Program-made: the position numbers and the translations under genes
NCBI RefSeq assembly: GCF_021631985.1
Contig: NZ_CP070225.1
Coordinates: forward strand, 9,858,001 to 9,922,000
Direction: 5' to 3'
DNA length: 64,000 nucleotides
From: Sandaracinus amylolyticus
GTDB taxonomy: Bacteria; Myxococcota_A; Polyangia; Polyangiales; Sandaracinaceae
The notes under the pieces: generated by a model
The model's input: only the letters and a program-made list of their open reading frames with translations
The model's database searches: none
What the model was told of the DNA's origin: nothing
Shown: positions 10,473-19,442 of the stretch, one piece after another
How the letters are laid out: the number at the start of each line of letters is the position of its first letter
Position numbering within the stretch: the first letter of the stretch is position 1

Positions 10473-12101
10473 TCAGCGCTCCCAGGCGAGCAGGATCACG
10501 ACCGCGATCGAGTTCGGCGGGTGATCGGGACGATCTCCCTGCGCGACGCCGATGCCCGCGACGCGCACCGTGTCGTCGAGCGCGGGCTCGAGCTGGCGCG
10601 CCTCTTCGAGCGAGCTCACGACCGCCATCACCGCGCCGAGGCGACGGAACGCGATCGCGAATCGACGCATGCTCTGGGTCGCGCGATCGGTCGTCGACTG
10701 CTGATCGAGCGTGGGCTCGGCGAAGTACGCCTGCGCCGCTTCCTGCGCCGCGCGCTGGAGGTTCTCCTCCATGCGCATCTCGGGCGCGCCGCGCGCGACG
10801 CGCGCGCGGTTGATGTCCTCGAGCAGGCGCGTCGGCGCGGACGCGACGTCGATCTCCTGCGCCTGGCGGATGAACACCTGGGTCGCGAGGAACGCGACGC
10901 GCCCGTTCTCCTCCTCGGAGACGACGCCGATGCCGACGTGCGTCGCGTCGGGGTTCACCAGGTTCGCGCGGTGCCCCGGGCTGTCCATGAGGCCGCGATG
11001 GATCTCGGCCGCCGAGTAGCCGCGACCGATGTTCTCGAGCACGAGCCCGCTGCGGATCCCGCCGCGCGAAACGCGATCCGCGGCGCTGCCGGTGCGCGGC
11101 GAGACGTGCCCGAGGAAGTCGTGCTCGAGCATGTCCTGGCTGTGCGCGAGCGCGATCTCGTCGAGGCGCGGATCTTCCTGGAGCGGCGGCAGGCCAACCT
11201 CGGCGCGGGTGCGGTTGAGCTGCTCGAGGAGCTGCGCGCGCAGGGTCGCGACGTCGGGCGCGGGGCCGCTCGGCTCTTCGGTGACGGGCGCGAGGCGCAC
11301 GCTGCGCGGCGGCTCGGTGCCGACGTAGACCGGCGCGTTCGCGAGCACGCTCTCGCCGTGGGGGCCGCGCGCGATCACCTCGACCTGGAAGCCGCCGTTG
11401 ACGGTGGTGGGCACGCGCACGTCGAAGTCGGGCCCGCTGCCCGCGGGAAGGCGCGTCACTTCACCATTGGGCGCCTGCACGACGATCGTCGGGTTCGCGT
11501 AGCCCTCGTCGAGCCGGCCGTTCACGCGGATCGGCGAGCCCGCGGGGAGCGCGCGCGCGATCGGATCGAGCGAGAGATGACGCCACGAGAGCACGACGAC
11601 GACGAGCCACACGCCGCTGCGCGGCAGCACGGTCGCGCCCCAGTGCGTGTAGGTCTGTCGTCCGAGGAACTGCGACGCGCTGCGCTGCACGTGCTCGGCG
11701 ATCGAGACGTGATCGGGCAGGCCGAGCACGATGACGTGCGGCGTGGGCTCGACGAGGCCGAGGTTCCACGCGAGGAAGTCGATCACCTCGGGCGGCGGCG
11801 GATCACCGCTCGGTCCGAGCCGATCCGCGACCCACTCCGCGAGGGTGCCGAGGCGCGGATCGCCGGTGAGCGGCATCGACGCGGCGGTGGACGCGTTGGT
11901 CATCGCGGTCTGCACCGCGGCCGAGTCGCCACCGCCGGTGACCGGCGATCCCACGGGCACGTTCGTCTCGTACTGCGCGACGGTCGGCGCGGGCGCGGCG
12001 ATCTCGGTGTCGGTCTGCTCGCGACCGAGGCGGGTGCGCTGACGTCCGCCGCAGCCGATCACGGTGACGAGGGCGAGGAGCAGGGCGATGGCTTTGTGCA
12101 C
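10473..12101 (-). CDS. CAP/SCP-domain lipoprotein
   Basis: The start is taken as the GTG of VHKAIALLLALVTVIGCGG, giving a lipoprotein signal with lipobox VIGC. The 542-residue product has an N-terminal region of unknown fold, a beta-sandwich-like stretch (VQAPNGEVTRLPAGSG), and a CAP domain at about 300-430. That domain reads LLEQLNRTRAEVGLPPLQED, then LAHSQDML, LGHVSPRTGSAADRVSRGG, ENIGRGYSAAE and LMDSPGHRANLVNPDATHVG, with the histidines and Glu of the family's conserved cavity. CAP proteins are secreted and in several cases bind sterols, lipids or peptidoglycan; the activity here is unknown. The frame stays open 345 bp upstream through a G-rich repeat, but a lipoprotein signal requires the start chosen here. 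Confidence 0.82.
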   Translation of the reverse strand: MHKAIALLLALVTVIGCGGRQRTRLGREQTDTEIAAPAPTVAQYETNVPVGSPVTGGGDSAAVQTAMTNASTAASMPLTGDPRLGTLAEWVADRLGPSGDPPPPEVIDFLAWNLGLVEPTPHVIVLGLPDHVSIAEHVQRSASQFLGRQTYTHWGATVLPRSGVWLVVVVLSWRHLSLDPIARALPAGSPIRVNGRLDEGYANPTIVVQAPNGEVTRLPAGSGPDFDVRVPTTVNGGFQVEVIARGPHGESVLANAPVYVGTEPPRSVRLAPVTEEPSGPAPDVATLRAQLLEQLNRTRAEVGLPPLQEDPRLDEIALAHSQDMLEHDFLGHVSPRTGSAADRVSRGGIRSGLVLENIGRGYSAAEIHRGLMDSPGHRANLVNPDATHVGIGVVSEEENGRVAFLATQVFIRQAQEIDVASAPTRLLEDINRARVARGAPEMRMEENLQRAAQEAAQAYFAEPTLDQQSTTDRATQSMRRFAIAFRRLGAVMAVVSSLEEARQLEPALDDTVRVAGIGVAQGDRPDHPPNSIAVVILLAWER

Positions 12102-12141
12102 GGAGGGATGCGTACACGGGGCCGGCGCGCGTGTCACGTGA

Positions 12142-12262
12142 GCGGGCGAGGGCGGGGGCGCGGGCGGGGGCGAGGGCGCGGGCGGGGGCGAGGGCGAGGG
12201 CGCGGGCGCGGGCGAGGGCGAGGGCGAGGGCGCGGGCGGGGGCGAGGGCGAGTGCGCGGGCG
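12142..12262 (+). repeat. GGGCGN hexamer microsatellite, potential G-quadruplex DNA
   Basis: About twenty near-perfect hexamers of the form GGGCGA, GGGCGC or GGGCGG run without a break. On the plus strand this gives many G3 runs spaced by three bases, a strong G-quadruplex pattern. It lies 41-161 bp upstream of the CAP lipoprotein start, within the probable promoter or 5' leader, where the minus-strand RNA would be C-rich. The unit is a multiple of three and reads as Pro/Ser/Ala if translated on the minus strand. Confidence 0.85.
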
Positions 12263-12320
12263 CGGCGCTCGAGCTCGGCGCGGCGAACGTGCTCGTCGTT
12301 CGCCGCGCCCGGGATCTCCC

Positions 12321-12477
12321 TCGACGCCGATTCAATCGCAGCACTCTCACGAGTGTCGCGATCAGTCGGTCGAGATCGTCCATCCGCTTCGCGTCCAGCT
12401 CGTCCACGTGAGCCGCGTTCTTCGCGGTGACGATCACGGCGCGCACCTCGCGCGCGCTGCCCAGTGCGACCCATCCG
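12321..12477 (-). pseudogene. Fragment resembling the C-terminus of a four-helix-bundle (23S rRNA IVS-type) protein
   Basis: The minus strand reads LGSAREVRAVIVTAKNAAHV, then DELDAKRMDDLDRLIATLVR and VLRLNR. An LGSAxEVRA start followed by a hydrophobic LDRLIATLVRL helix is how proteins of the four-helix-bundle family encoded by 23S rRNA intervening sequences usually end. The upstream two thirds of such a gene are missing and the frame runs on into the hexamer repeat. With the flanking repeats, this 526-bp gap (12102-12627) has no intact gene. The family call is from memory of the pattern and is tentative. Confidence 0.4.
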
Positions 12478-12561
12478 AGCCTCGACCCAGGCCGCGCGAA
12501 GCGCGCCGCAATCCGAGCGCGGCGCGTCAGTCAGCAGAATCCGAGCCCACTCGCGCCCGGA

Positions 12562-12624
12562 CTCACACCGGTGCGAGTCGCAGCTCACACCGGTGCGAGT
12601 CGCAGCTCACACCGGTGCGAGTCG
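12562..12624. repeat. 22-bp tandem repeat of a palindromic unit (2.9 copies)
   Basis: Three head-to-tail copies start at 12562, 12584 and 12606. Each contains CTCACACCGGTGCGAG, an imperfect palindrome centred on CACCGGTG, followed by TCGCAG. The array ends four bases before the stop codon of the minus-strand kinase gene, so three successive hairpins would form in its 3' untranslated RNA. A terminator or RNA-stability role is likely; a protein-binding array is the alternative. Confidence 0.8.
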
Positions 12625-12627
12625 TGC

Positions 12628-14322
12628 TCACTGCGCCCAGGGATCGACGACTTCGCTCTGCGGCCGCGTGCGCGGCGTCGGCGTCGGCGTCGGCGTCGGT
12701 GCCTCGGTGGTCGTCGTCGTCTCGCGCGGCGGCCGGCGTCCTCCGCCCCCGCTCGCGACGCGCGCCGGGGTCAGCGTCACGCGCACGGTCTCCGGACTCG
12801 TCGCGCCGATCATCACGCTCGCGCTCTCGTAGCCGCGCATGCGCACTTCCGCGACGCGGTCGCCGCTCTCCGGTGCGGGCAGCTCGAGCGGGGTGTTCCC
12901 GACGATCGCGCCGTCGATCACCACCTCCGCGCCGATCGGCTCGGAGGTGATCTGCACCACGCGCGCGCGGGGCGCGACGACCGGTGTCTGCGGCGTGCTC
13001 GGAGGCGTCGTCGTGACCGGCGTCGTGGTCGTGACCGCCGGCGGCGTCGTGGTCGGCGTCGGCGTCGTGCTCGTCCCCGGCGGCAAGGGCGGCACCACGA
13101 TCGGCGCCGGGCCGCTCGTCGCGCCCGCGGTCGCCGCGCTCCCGCTCGCCCAGAACACCACGCCGCCCACGCCCACGCCGACGAAGAGCAGCACGACGAT
13201 CGCCAGCGCGATCATCGGCGCCCTGCTCTTCGGCACCACGTCGGGCTCCGGCGGCGGCATGCCGTCCGCGCCGAACGCCTGCCCCAGCCGCATCTCGGTG
13301 CGCGTCGGCGGCTCGAGCGCATCGGCGAGATTGCCCGGCGGCGCGATGCCCCCGCGCCGCCCGATCGCCAGCTGTCCGCCGCCCGCGATCTTGTCGAGAT
13401 CGTCGATCAGCTCGGACATCGACTGGTAGCGATCCTCGGGCTTCTTCGCGAGCGACTTGAGGATCACGTCCTCGACCGCCCCGAGGCCCTTCGTGCCCTG
13501 CACCTGCGAGGGCGGCAGCGGCTGCTCGAACATGTGCTTCGAGAGGATCCCCATGAAGGTGTCGCCGTCGAACGGCACCTTCCCGGTGAACATCTCGTAC
13601 ATGATCACGCCGAGCGCGTAGACGTCGGTGCGGCGATCGACGCTCTGCCCCGACGCCTGCTCGGGCGACATGTAGTGGGGCGTCCCGAAGATCATCCCGG
13701 TCTTCGTCAGCTTGCTCGACGCGCCGCCCACCTTCGCGATGCCGAAGTCGAGCACCTTCACGAAGTGCGGGTCCTTGCCCTGCTTCACGAGGTAGACGTT
13801 GTCCGGCTTCATGTCGCGGTGGACGATGCCGCGCGCGTGCGCCGCATCGAGCGCGCTCGCGATCTGCCGGATGACGTGCAGCGCGGTCTGCATCGGGATC
13901 GACCCGCCGGTCCCGATGAAGTGCGTGAGCGACGTCCCGTCGAGGAACTCCATCACGAAGTAGACGGAGCCGTCGGGCAGGCGACCGAAGTCGCTGATGT
14001 CGATGATGTTCGGGTGGCCGATCGACGTCGCGCTCTGCGCTTCCTGCATGAAGCGCTGCACGACGTCCCCGTCCTTCGCCATGTCGCCGCGCAGGACCTT
14101 GAGGGCCATGCGCTTGCCGAGCACGACGTGCGAGATGAGGTACACGACGCCCATCCCGCCTTCGCCGATCGCCTTCTCGACGCGATAGCGGCCGTCGATG
14201 ACGCGACCGAGGAGCGGATCGGGCGGAGGCGCGTCGTTCAGCTCCTGCGTGGGCGTGCCGTCGTGCGGGCAGAACGCCACCGGCTCGCTGAAGCGCGTGC
14301 CGCATGCGGTGCAGAGCTTCAT
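12628..14322 (-). CDS. Ser/Thr protein kinase with zinc-ribbon N-terminus, transmembrane helix and PEGA domain
   Basis: This 564-residue protein opens with a zinc-ribbon-like knuckle (C4, C7, C18 in CTACGTRFSEPVAFCPHDG). The kinase domain follows at about 46-310: glycine loop GEGGMGVVY, ATP lysine K75 in ALK, HRDMKPDN, DFG, and GTPHYMSPEQ. All catalytic residues are present, so it should be active. After a linker come one membrane helix near 375-398, a Thr/Pro-rich stretch, and a PEGA domain (about 470-535, QITSEPIGAEVVIDG) outside the membrane. This layout is typical of myxobacterial receptor kinases. It is transcribed divergently from the SnoaL-like gene; no downstream target is obvious. 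Confidence 0.93.
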   Translation of the reverse strand: MKLCTACGTRFSEPVAFCPHDGTPTQELNDAPPPDPLLGRVIDGRYRVEKAIGEGGMGVVYLISHVVLGKRMALKVLRGDMAKDGDVVQRFMQEAQSATSIGHPNIIDISDFGRLPDGSVYFVMEFLDGTSLTHFIGTGGSIPMQTALHVIRQIASALDAAHARGIVHRDMKPDNVYLVKQGKDPHFVKVLDFGIAKVGGASSKLTKTGMIFGTPHYMSPEQASGQSVDRRTDVYALGVIMYEMFTGKVPFDGDTFMGILSKHMFEQPLPPSQVQGTKGLGAVEDVILKSLAKKPEDRYQSMSELIDDLDKIAGGGQLAIGRRGGIAPPGNLADALEPPTRTEMRLGQAFGADGMPPPEPDVVPKSRAPMIALAIVVLLFVGVGVGGVVFWASGSAATAGATSGPAPIVVPPLPPGTSTTPTPTTTPPAVTTTTPVTTTPPSTPQTPVVAPRARVVQITSEPIGAEVVIDGAIVGNTPLELPAPESGDRVAEVRMRGYESASVMIGATSPETVRVTLTPARVASGGGGRRPPRETTTTTEAPTPTPTPTPRTRPQSEVVDPWAQ

Positions 14323-14460
14323 CTCGTGCCGGCGAGTGTAGCCGAGCGCTGGGAGGACGCGAACGACGCACGGAAGCCCGACCACATGGGGAGGATCGTA
14401 GGCACGCGGCCGACCGGGCTCACGCTTGCCGTCTCCGTCGCGGGGCTCGAGGACGGCCCC

Positions 14461-14922
14461 ATGAGCACACCCGAGCGTCCCACGCTGGCCGCCTCCGACG
14501 AGCGCACCGCCGTCGACGAGTTCGTCCACGAGCTGCAGCAGGCGATCGACCACGCCGACGCCGATCTCTTCAACCGCAGCTTCGCGGCCGACGTGCTGTG
14601 GGGCAGTCCGTTCGGCGCGGTCGTCGACGGTTACGACGCGATCCACGCGATCCACGCGCGCATGTTCGCGTCGGTCGCGCCCGTGGCCGGCGCGTCGCGG
14701 TACGTGGTGGAGCACGCGCGGCTTCCGACGCCCGACGTGGCGATCGCCTACGTTCGCCGGATCACGTCGGTGCGCGCGACGGGCGAGGCCGAGCCCGGCA
14801 AGCCGGGGACCTTCGACGAGCTCGCGCTCTTCGTGCTCGTCCGCCGCGATGAACGGTGGTGGCTCGCCGCGGGCCAGCACGTGCCCGATCGGCGAGACGT
14901 GTACGCGCGACCCGCACCCTGA
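14461..14922 (+). CDS. SnoaL-like / SgcJ-EcaC family protein
   Basis: This 153-residue protein belongs to the NTF2-like superfamily: AVDEFVHELQQAIDHADADL, FAADVLWGSPFGAVVDGYDA, DVAIAYVRRIT, and RRDERWWLAAGQHVPDRRD. The last is the usual C-terminal strand pattern of SgcJ/EcaC proteins. The family includes ketosteroid-isomerase-like folds with diverse or unknown activity. I chose the ATG at 14461; an in-frame ATG at 14386 adds 25 residues of non-family sequence. It ends 12 bp before the large histidine kinase and is probably co-transcribed with it. Confidence 0.8.
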   Translation: MSTPERPTLAASDERTAVDEFVHELQQAIDHADADLFNRSFAADVLWGSPFGAVVDGYDAIHAIHARMFASVAPVAGASRYVVEHARLPTPDVAIAYVRRITSVRATGEAEPGKPGTFDELALFVLVRRDERWWLAAGQHVPDRRDVYARPAP

Positions 14923-14934
14923 GGGGCGCACGCG

Positions 14935-17900
14935 GTGTCCATTGTCGCGGGCGACGCCGAGCCTATGTGCGCGCGGTTCGGAGCCGGCGTCTTGGCCGAC
15001 GGAGTCAGTAGGGACGATTGCCTCGCGGGGGGCGGCGAGATGGGTGCGCGCATGCGCGCCGTCGACTGGTCGCGCACGCCGCTCGGGCCCGTCGAGCGAT
15101 GGCCGCAGAGCCTGCGCACCAGCGTCAGCACCTGCCTGAGCTCGCGCTTCCCCATCCTGCTGTGGTGGGGCCCGGAGCTGGTGAAGCTCTACAACGACGC
15201 GTACGCGGACATCGTCGGCGACAAGCACCCGCGCGCGCTGGGGCGTCCCGGGCGCGAGGTCTGGCCGGAGATCTGGCACATCATCGGGCCGATGCTCGCC
15301 AGCGTCGTCGAGCGCGGCGAGGCCACGTGGTCCGAGGACGAGATGCTCCCGATGAACCGCCACGGGTTCGTCGAGGAGACGTACTTCACGTTCTCGTACA
15401 GCCCGATCCGCGACGAGAGCGGGGGCATCGGCGGGATCTTCACCGCGGTCCAGGAGACGACCGCGAAGGTGCTCGGCGAGCGGCGGCTGCGGACGCTGCG
15501 CTCGCTCGCGAACGTCGCGGGGACCGGCACGACGCCGGCGGATGCGTGCGAGCGTGCGGCGCGTGCGCTCGCGTCCGCGCCGGCCGACGTGCCCTTCGCG
15601 CTCTTCTATCTGAGCGCGCCCGACGGGCGGAGCGCGCGGCTCGCCGCGAAGCTGGGGATCGACGTCGCCGCGGAGGAGATCTCGCTCGACGACGGGGCGG
15701 CGCCGTGGCCGCTCGCGCGCGCGGCGCGCACGGGGCTCACGGTCGTCGAGGGCGACGCGCTGCGCGGCGTCGGACCGCTGCCAGGTGGGCCATGGCCCGA
15801 GCCGGCGACCTGCGTGGTGGTGCTCCCGCTCGCGACGCCGGGGGGCGCGGGGCCGCAGGGCTTCGTCGTCGCGGGTTGCTCACCGCGCATCGCGCTCGAC
15901 GAGCGCTACCGCGCGTTCTTCTCGCTGCTCGCGGACCACGTCGCGACCGCGCTCGATCATGCGCGCGCCACGGAGGCCGCGCGCCGTCGCGCCGAGGAGC
16001 TCGCCGAGCTCGATCGACTGAAGACCGCGTTCTTCAGCAACGCGAGCCACGAGCTGCGCACGCCGCTCACGCTGATCCTCGCGCCGCTCGAGGACGCGCT
16101 GCGCGCGCCGGCGGGTCGGCTCGAGGGCGACTCGCTCGCGAGCGTGCACCGCAACGCGCTGCGGCTCCTGCGCCTCGTGAACTCGCTGCTCGACTTCGCG
16201 CGCATCGAGGCGGGTCGCGCCCGCGCGTCGTTCGAGCCGCACGATCTCGCGCAGCTGACCAGCGATCTTGCGAGCGCGTTCCGTGGTGCGATCGAGCGCG
16301 GCGGGCTCGCGCTCGAGGTCGACTGCCCGACGCTCTCGACGCCGGTCTGGGTCGACGCGGACCTCTGGGAGAAGATCGTCCTCAACCTGCTCTCAAACGC
16401 GTTCAAGTTCACGTTCGAAGGGCGCATCGGGGTGCGCCTGCGCGAGCGCGGCGAGCACGTGGTGCTCGAGGTCTCCGACACCGGCGGCGGCATCCCTCCG
16501 CACGAGCTCCCGCAGCTGTTCCAGCGCTTCCACCGCGTGCAGGGCACGCGATCGCGCACCCACGAGGGCACCGGCATCGGCCTCGCGCTGGTGCACGAGC
16601 TCGTGCACCTCCACGGCGGCACGATCGGCGTCGAGAGCACGCTCGGTCGCGGCACGACGTTCACGATCACGCTGCGCACCGGGAACGCGCACCTGCCGTC
16701 CGATCGCGTCGCGTCGCGCTCCGCGCTGCAGAGCACGCGCATCGGCGCGCGGCCCTTCGTGGAGGAGGCCGAGCGCTGGCTGCCCGACGCCGAGGAAGCG
16801 CCGAAGCCCGAGGCGCGCCCCGACGGAACGCGCGCGCGGGTGCTGGTCGCCGACGACAACGCGGACATGCGCGCGTACCTCGCGCGCTTGCTCTCGCCGT
16901 GCTTCGACGTGGTCACCGTGGAGGACGGATCGCGCGCGCTCGAGGTGATGCGCGTCGCGCCGCCCGACGTGCTGGTGAGCGACGTGATGATGCCGGGCGT
17001 CGACGGGCTCGATCTGGTGCGCGCGGTGCGCGGCGATCCCGCGCTCGCCGCGCTCCCCGTGATCCTGCTCTCGGCGCGCGCCGGCGAGGAGTCGCGGGTC
17101 GACGGGATGGGCTCGGGCGCCGACGACTACGTCGTGAAGCCGTTCTCCGGGCGCGAGCTCGTCGCGCGGGTCCGCGCGCACGTCGAGCTCGGCCGCACCC
17201 GTCGCGCGCTCGCGCACGAGCTCGCGGAGAGCGAGGAGCTCTTCCGCGTCTCGCAGGAGATCTCGCCGCTCGGGTTCTCGTACCTCTCGCCGGTGCGCGA
17301 CGCATCGGGCGCGATCGCCGACTTCGCGCTGCTCTATCAGAACGGCGCGGCGGCGCGGCTCAACGGGCTTCCCGCGGGGCGCCACGATCCTCCGCTGAGC
17401 CTGCGCGAGCACGTGCCGACGCTCCCCGGCAGCGAGCGCTGGCAGGGATATCTCAGCGTCGCGGAGACCGGGGTCACGTGGCAGCGCGAGCTCCACTACG
17501 ACAGCGCGTCGTTCGAGGGATGGGCGCGGGTCACTCTGGTGCGCCCTCGCGCCGACGCGATCGCGCTGATCGCCGAGGACGTGACGGCGCGGCGCGCGAT
17601 CGAGGACGAGCGCGCGCGCCTGCTGGAGCGGGAGCGCGAGCACTCCGCGCGCCTGCGAGGGCTCTCCGACGCCGCGCTCGACATCGTGGGCTCGGGCACC
17701 ATCGAGGCGCTGCTGCGCACCACCGCCGAGCGATCGCGCGCGCTCGTGCCTTCGCACCAGGCGATCGCGAGCGTCGCGAGCGACCTGGACGGTGCGCCGC
17801 CGACCCGCGCGGTGTCGTGGTCCGACGAGCACGCGCGCGCGGTCGACTCCGACGCGTCGTCGCTCGGCGAGCTCGAGGACGAGGTGCGCGAGACCAACCG

Positions 17901-19335
17901 CCCGCTGCGGCTCTCGCACGCGGAGCTCGTCGCGCACCCGTCGCTCCGCGATGCCGAGCGCGCGCCGCGCATGCGGGGATGGCTCGCGGCGCCGCTCGTG
18001 GGCTCGGACGGGCGCAACCTCGGGCTGGTGCAGCTCACGCATCGATGCGCCGGTGAATTTTCGGCGGAGGACGAGGCGGTGCTGGTGCAGCTCGCGGGCA
18101 TCGCGTCGATCGCGCTCGAGAACGCGCGCCTCTACGAGCTCGCGCAGGGCGAGCGACGTCGCGCCGAGCACGCGAACCGGCTCAAGGACGAGTTCCTCGC
18201 GACGATGTCCCACGAGCTGCGCACGCCGCTCAACGCGATGCTGGGATGGGCGCGCATGCTGCGCAGCGGCGCGCTGCCCGAGCACAAGCGGGCGCACGCG
18301 CTCGAGACGATCGAGCGCAACGTTCGCATCCAGACCGCGCTCATCGAGGACGTGCTCGACGTCGCGCGCATCTCGACGGGCAAGCTGCGTCTCGACGCGG
18401 CGCCGCTCGACGTCGCGCAGGTCGTCCAGGCCGCGGTCGAGATCGTGCGACCCGCGGCGGAGGGCAAGTCGATCACGCTGGAAGTCGCGCTCGACGGCGC
18501 GTGCCGCACGATGGGCGATGCGACGCGGCTGCAGCAGATCGTGTGGAACCTGCTGACGAACGCGGTGAAGTTCACGCCGCGCGGCGGACGCATCGACGTG
18601 ACGATGCGGCGCGTGGTGGTCGAGGGCGGCGCCGCGCACGTCGAGATCGCGGTGCAGGACTCGGGGCAGGGGATCCCCGAGGAATTCCTGCCTCACGTCT
18701 TCGAGCGGTTCCGTCAGGCCGACGCGTCGAGCACGCGGAAGCACGGCGGGCTCGGCCTCGGGCTCTCGGTCGTGAAGCACCTCGTGGAGCTGCACGGCGG
18801 CACGGTGCACGTCGAGAGCGAGGGCGAGGGGCGCGGCGCGCGCTTCGTGGTCCGCATCCCGATCGTGCCGCTGCGCTCGATGCCTGCGGGGCTGGTGAGC
18901 GCGGATCGCCCGCGCGTGGAGCTCGAGACGTCGGATCTGACGCGCGTCGCCGAGCTCGCCGGGCTCCGCGTGCTCTTGGTGGAGGACGAGCCCGACACGC
19001 GCGACGTGCTGCGCGCGATCCTCGAGCACTGCGGGATGTCGGTGATCGCGGCGTCGTCCGCCGAGGAGGCGCTCGCCGCGTTCGACGAGGCGCGGCCCGA
19101 GGTGCTGGTGAGCGACATCGGCATGCCAGGCACCGACGGATACGAGCTGATGCGCACGCTGCGAAGGCGGGACGACGAGCGCGCGCGGCACGTCCCCGCG
19201 CTCGCGCTCACGGCGTTCGCGAGCGACGGCGATCGCCGCCGCGCGATCGACGCCGGGTTCCAGCAGCACCTCAGCAAGCCGGTGGAGCCGGCCGAGCTGA
19301 TCGCCTCGCTCGCGCGCCTCCGCGGCGATCGGTAG
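14935..19335 (+). CDS. Hybrid sensor histidine kinase with two kinase cores and two receivers
   Basis: This 1466-residue, apparently cytoplasmic protein starts at GTG 14935, with GAGGGG eight bases upstream; ATG 14965 or 15040 are alternatives. Domains in order: a PAS-like domain at about 40-150 (GPVERWPQSLRTSV, then LWWGPELVKLYNDAY), GAF at 175-330, HisKA with H372 (NASHELRTPL) and HATPase (NLLSNAFKF, DTGGGIP), receiver 1 (D683), a PAS-like region, GAF, a second HisKA with H1093 (MSHELRTPL) and HATPase (NLLTNAVKF, DSGQGIP, GLGLGLSVV), then receiver 2 (D1394). Both ATP sites and both phospho-acceptor Asp look intact. It probably runs an internal phosphorelay; the signal is unknown. Its downstream partner is not adjacent. 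Confidence 0.93.
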   Translation: MSIVAGDAEPMCARFGAGVLADGVSRDDCLAGGGEMGARMRAVDWSRTPLGPVERWPQSLRTSVSTCLSSRFPILLWWGPELVKLYNDAYADIVGDKHPRALGRPGREVWPEIWHIIGPMLASVVERGEATWSEDEMLPMNRHGFVEETYFTFSYSPIRDESGGIGGIFTAVQETTAKVLGERRLRTLRSLANVAGTGTTPADACERAARALASAPADVPFALFYLSAPDGRSARLAAKLGIDVAAEEISLDDGAAPWPLARAARTGLTVVEGDALRGVGPLPGGPWPEPATCVVVLPLATPGGAGPQGFVVAGCSPRIALDERYRAFFSLLADHVATALDHARATEAARRRAEELAELDRLKTAFFSNASHELRTPLTLILAPLEDALRAPAGRLEGDSLASVHRNALRLLRLVNSLLDFARIEAGRARASFEPHDLAQLTSDLASAFRGAIERGGLALEVDCPTLSTPVWVDADLWEKIVLNLLSNAFKFTFEGRIGVRLRERGEHVVLEVSDTGGGIPPHELPQLFQRFHRVQGTRSRTHEGTGIGLALVHELVHLHGGTIGVESTLGRGTTFTITLRTGNAHLPSDRVASRSALQSTRIGARPFVEEAERWLPDAEEAPKPEARPDGTRARVLVADDNADMRAYLARLLSPCFDVVTVEDGSRALEVMRVAPPDVLVSDVMMPGVDGLDLVRAVRGDPALAALPVILLSARAGEESRVDGMGSGADDYVVKPFSGRELVARVRAHVELGRTRRALAHELAESEELFRVSQEISPLGFSYLSPVRDASGAIADFALLYQNGAAARLNGLPAGRHDPPLSLREHVPTLPGSERWQGYLSVAETGVTWQRELHYDSASFEGWARVTLVRPRADAIALIAEDVTARRAIEDERARLLEREREHSARLRGLSDAALDIVGSGTIEALLRTTAERSRALVPSHQAIASVASDLDGAPPTRAVSWSDEHARAVDSDASSLGELEDEVRETNRPLRLSHAELVAHPSLRDAERAPRMRGWLAAPLVGSDGRNLGLVQLTHRCAGEFSAEDEAVLVQLAGIASIALENARLYELAQGERRRAEHANRLKDEFLATMSHELRTPLNAMLGWARMLRSGALPEHKRAHALETIERNVRIQTALIEDVLDVARISTGKLRLDAAPLDVAQVVQAAVEIVRPAAEGKSITLEVALDGACRTMGDATRLQQIVWNLLTNAVKFTPRGGRIDVTMRRVVVEGGAAHVEIAVQDSGQGIPEEFLPHVFERFRQADASSTRKHGGLGLGLSVVKHLVELHGGTVHVESEGEGRGARFVVRIPIVPLRSMPAGLVSADRPRVELETSDLTRVAELAGLRVLLVEDEPDTRDVLRAILEHCGMSVIAASSAEEALAAFDEARPEVLVSDIGMPGTDGYELMRTLRRRDDERARHVPALALTAFASDGDRRRAIDAGFQQHLSKPVEPAELIASLARLRGDR

Positions 19336-19351
19336 CGCTCGAAGACCGTCG

Positions 19352-19440
19352 GAAAATCGGCTCGCCCGCCGGTCCCTACCGTCCGCGCGCTTCGCGCGCT
19401 CCCGTGCGGGACCAGCGGGACGAGCACTCCCGCAAGGGCT
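19352..19440 (-). repeat. Dispersed hairpin repeat, copy 1
   Basis: This is one of six copies of a roughly 90-base element. Outer arms CTCGCCCGCcGGTCCC and GGGACCaGCGGGaCGAG pair around an inner palindrome GCGCGCTTCGCGCGC. On the minus strand the hairpin is followed by CGATTTTC, so it looks like an intrinsic terminator for the minus-strand gene at 19531. It lies in tandem with copy 2 between convergent genes. Confidence 0.85.
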
Positions 19441-19442
19441 GC

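Noticed and set aside
10473-12446. A longer version of the CAP lipoprotein starting upstream of the hexamer repeat.
   Set aside because: The frame is open, but the upstream part is Pro/Ser/Ala from the hexamer repeat and a relic gene. The internal start gives a lipoprotein signal with a good lipobox, which would be useless if buried 115 residues in.
14386-14460. Upstream start for the SnoaL-like gene at 14386.
   Set aside because: The additional 25 residues are not family-like. ATG 14461 gives the N-terminus expected of an NTF2-like domain.
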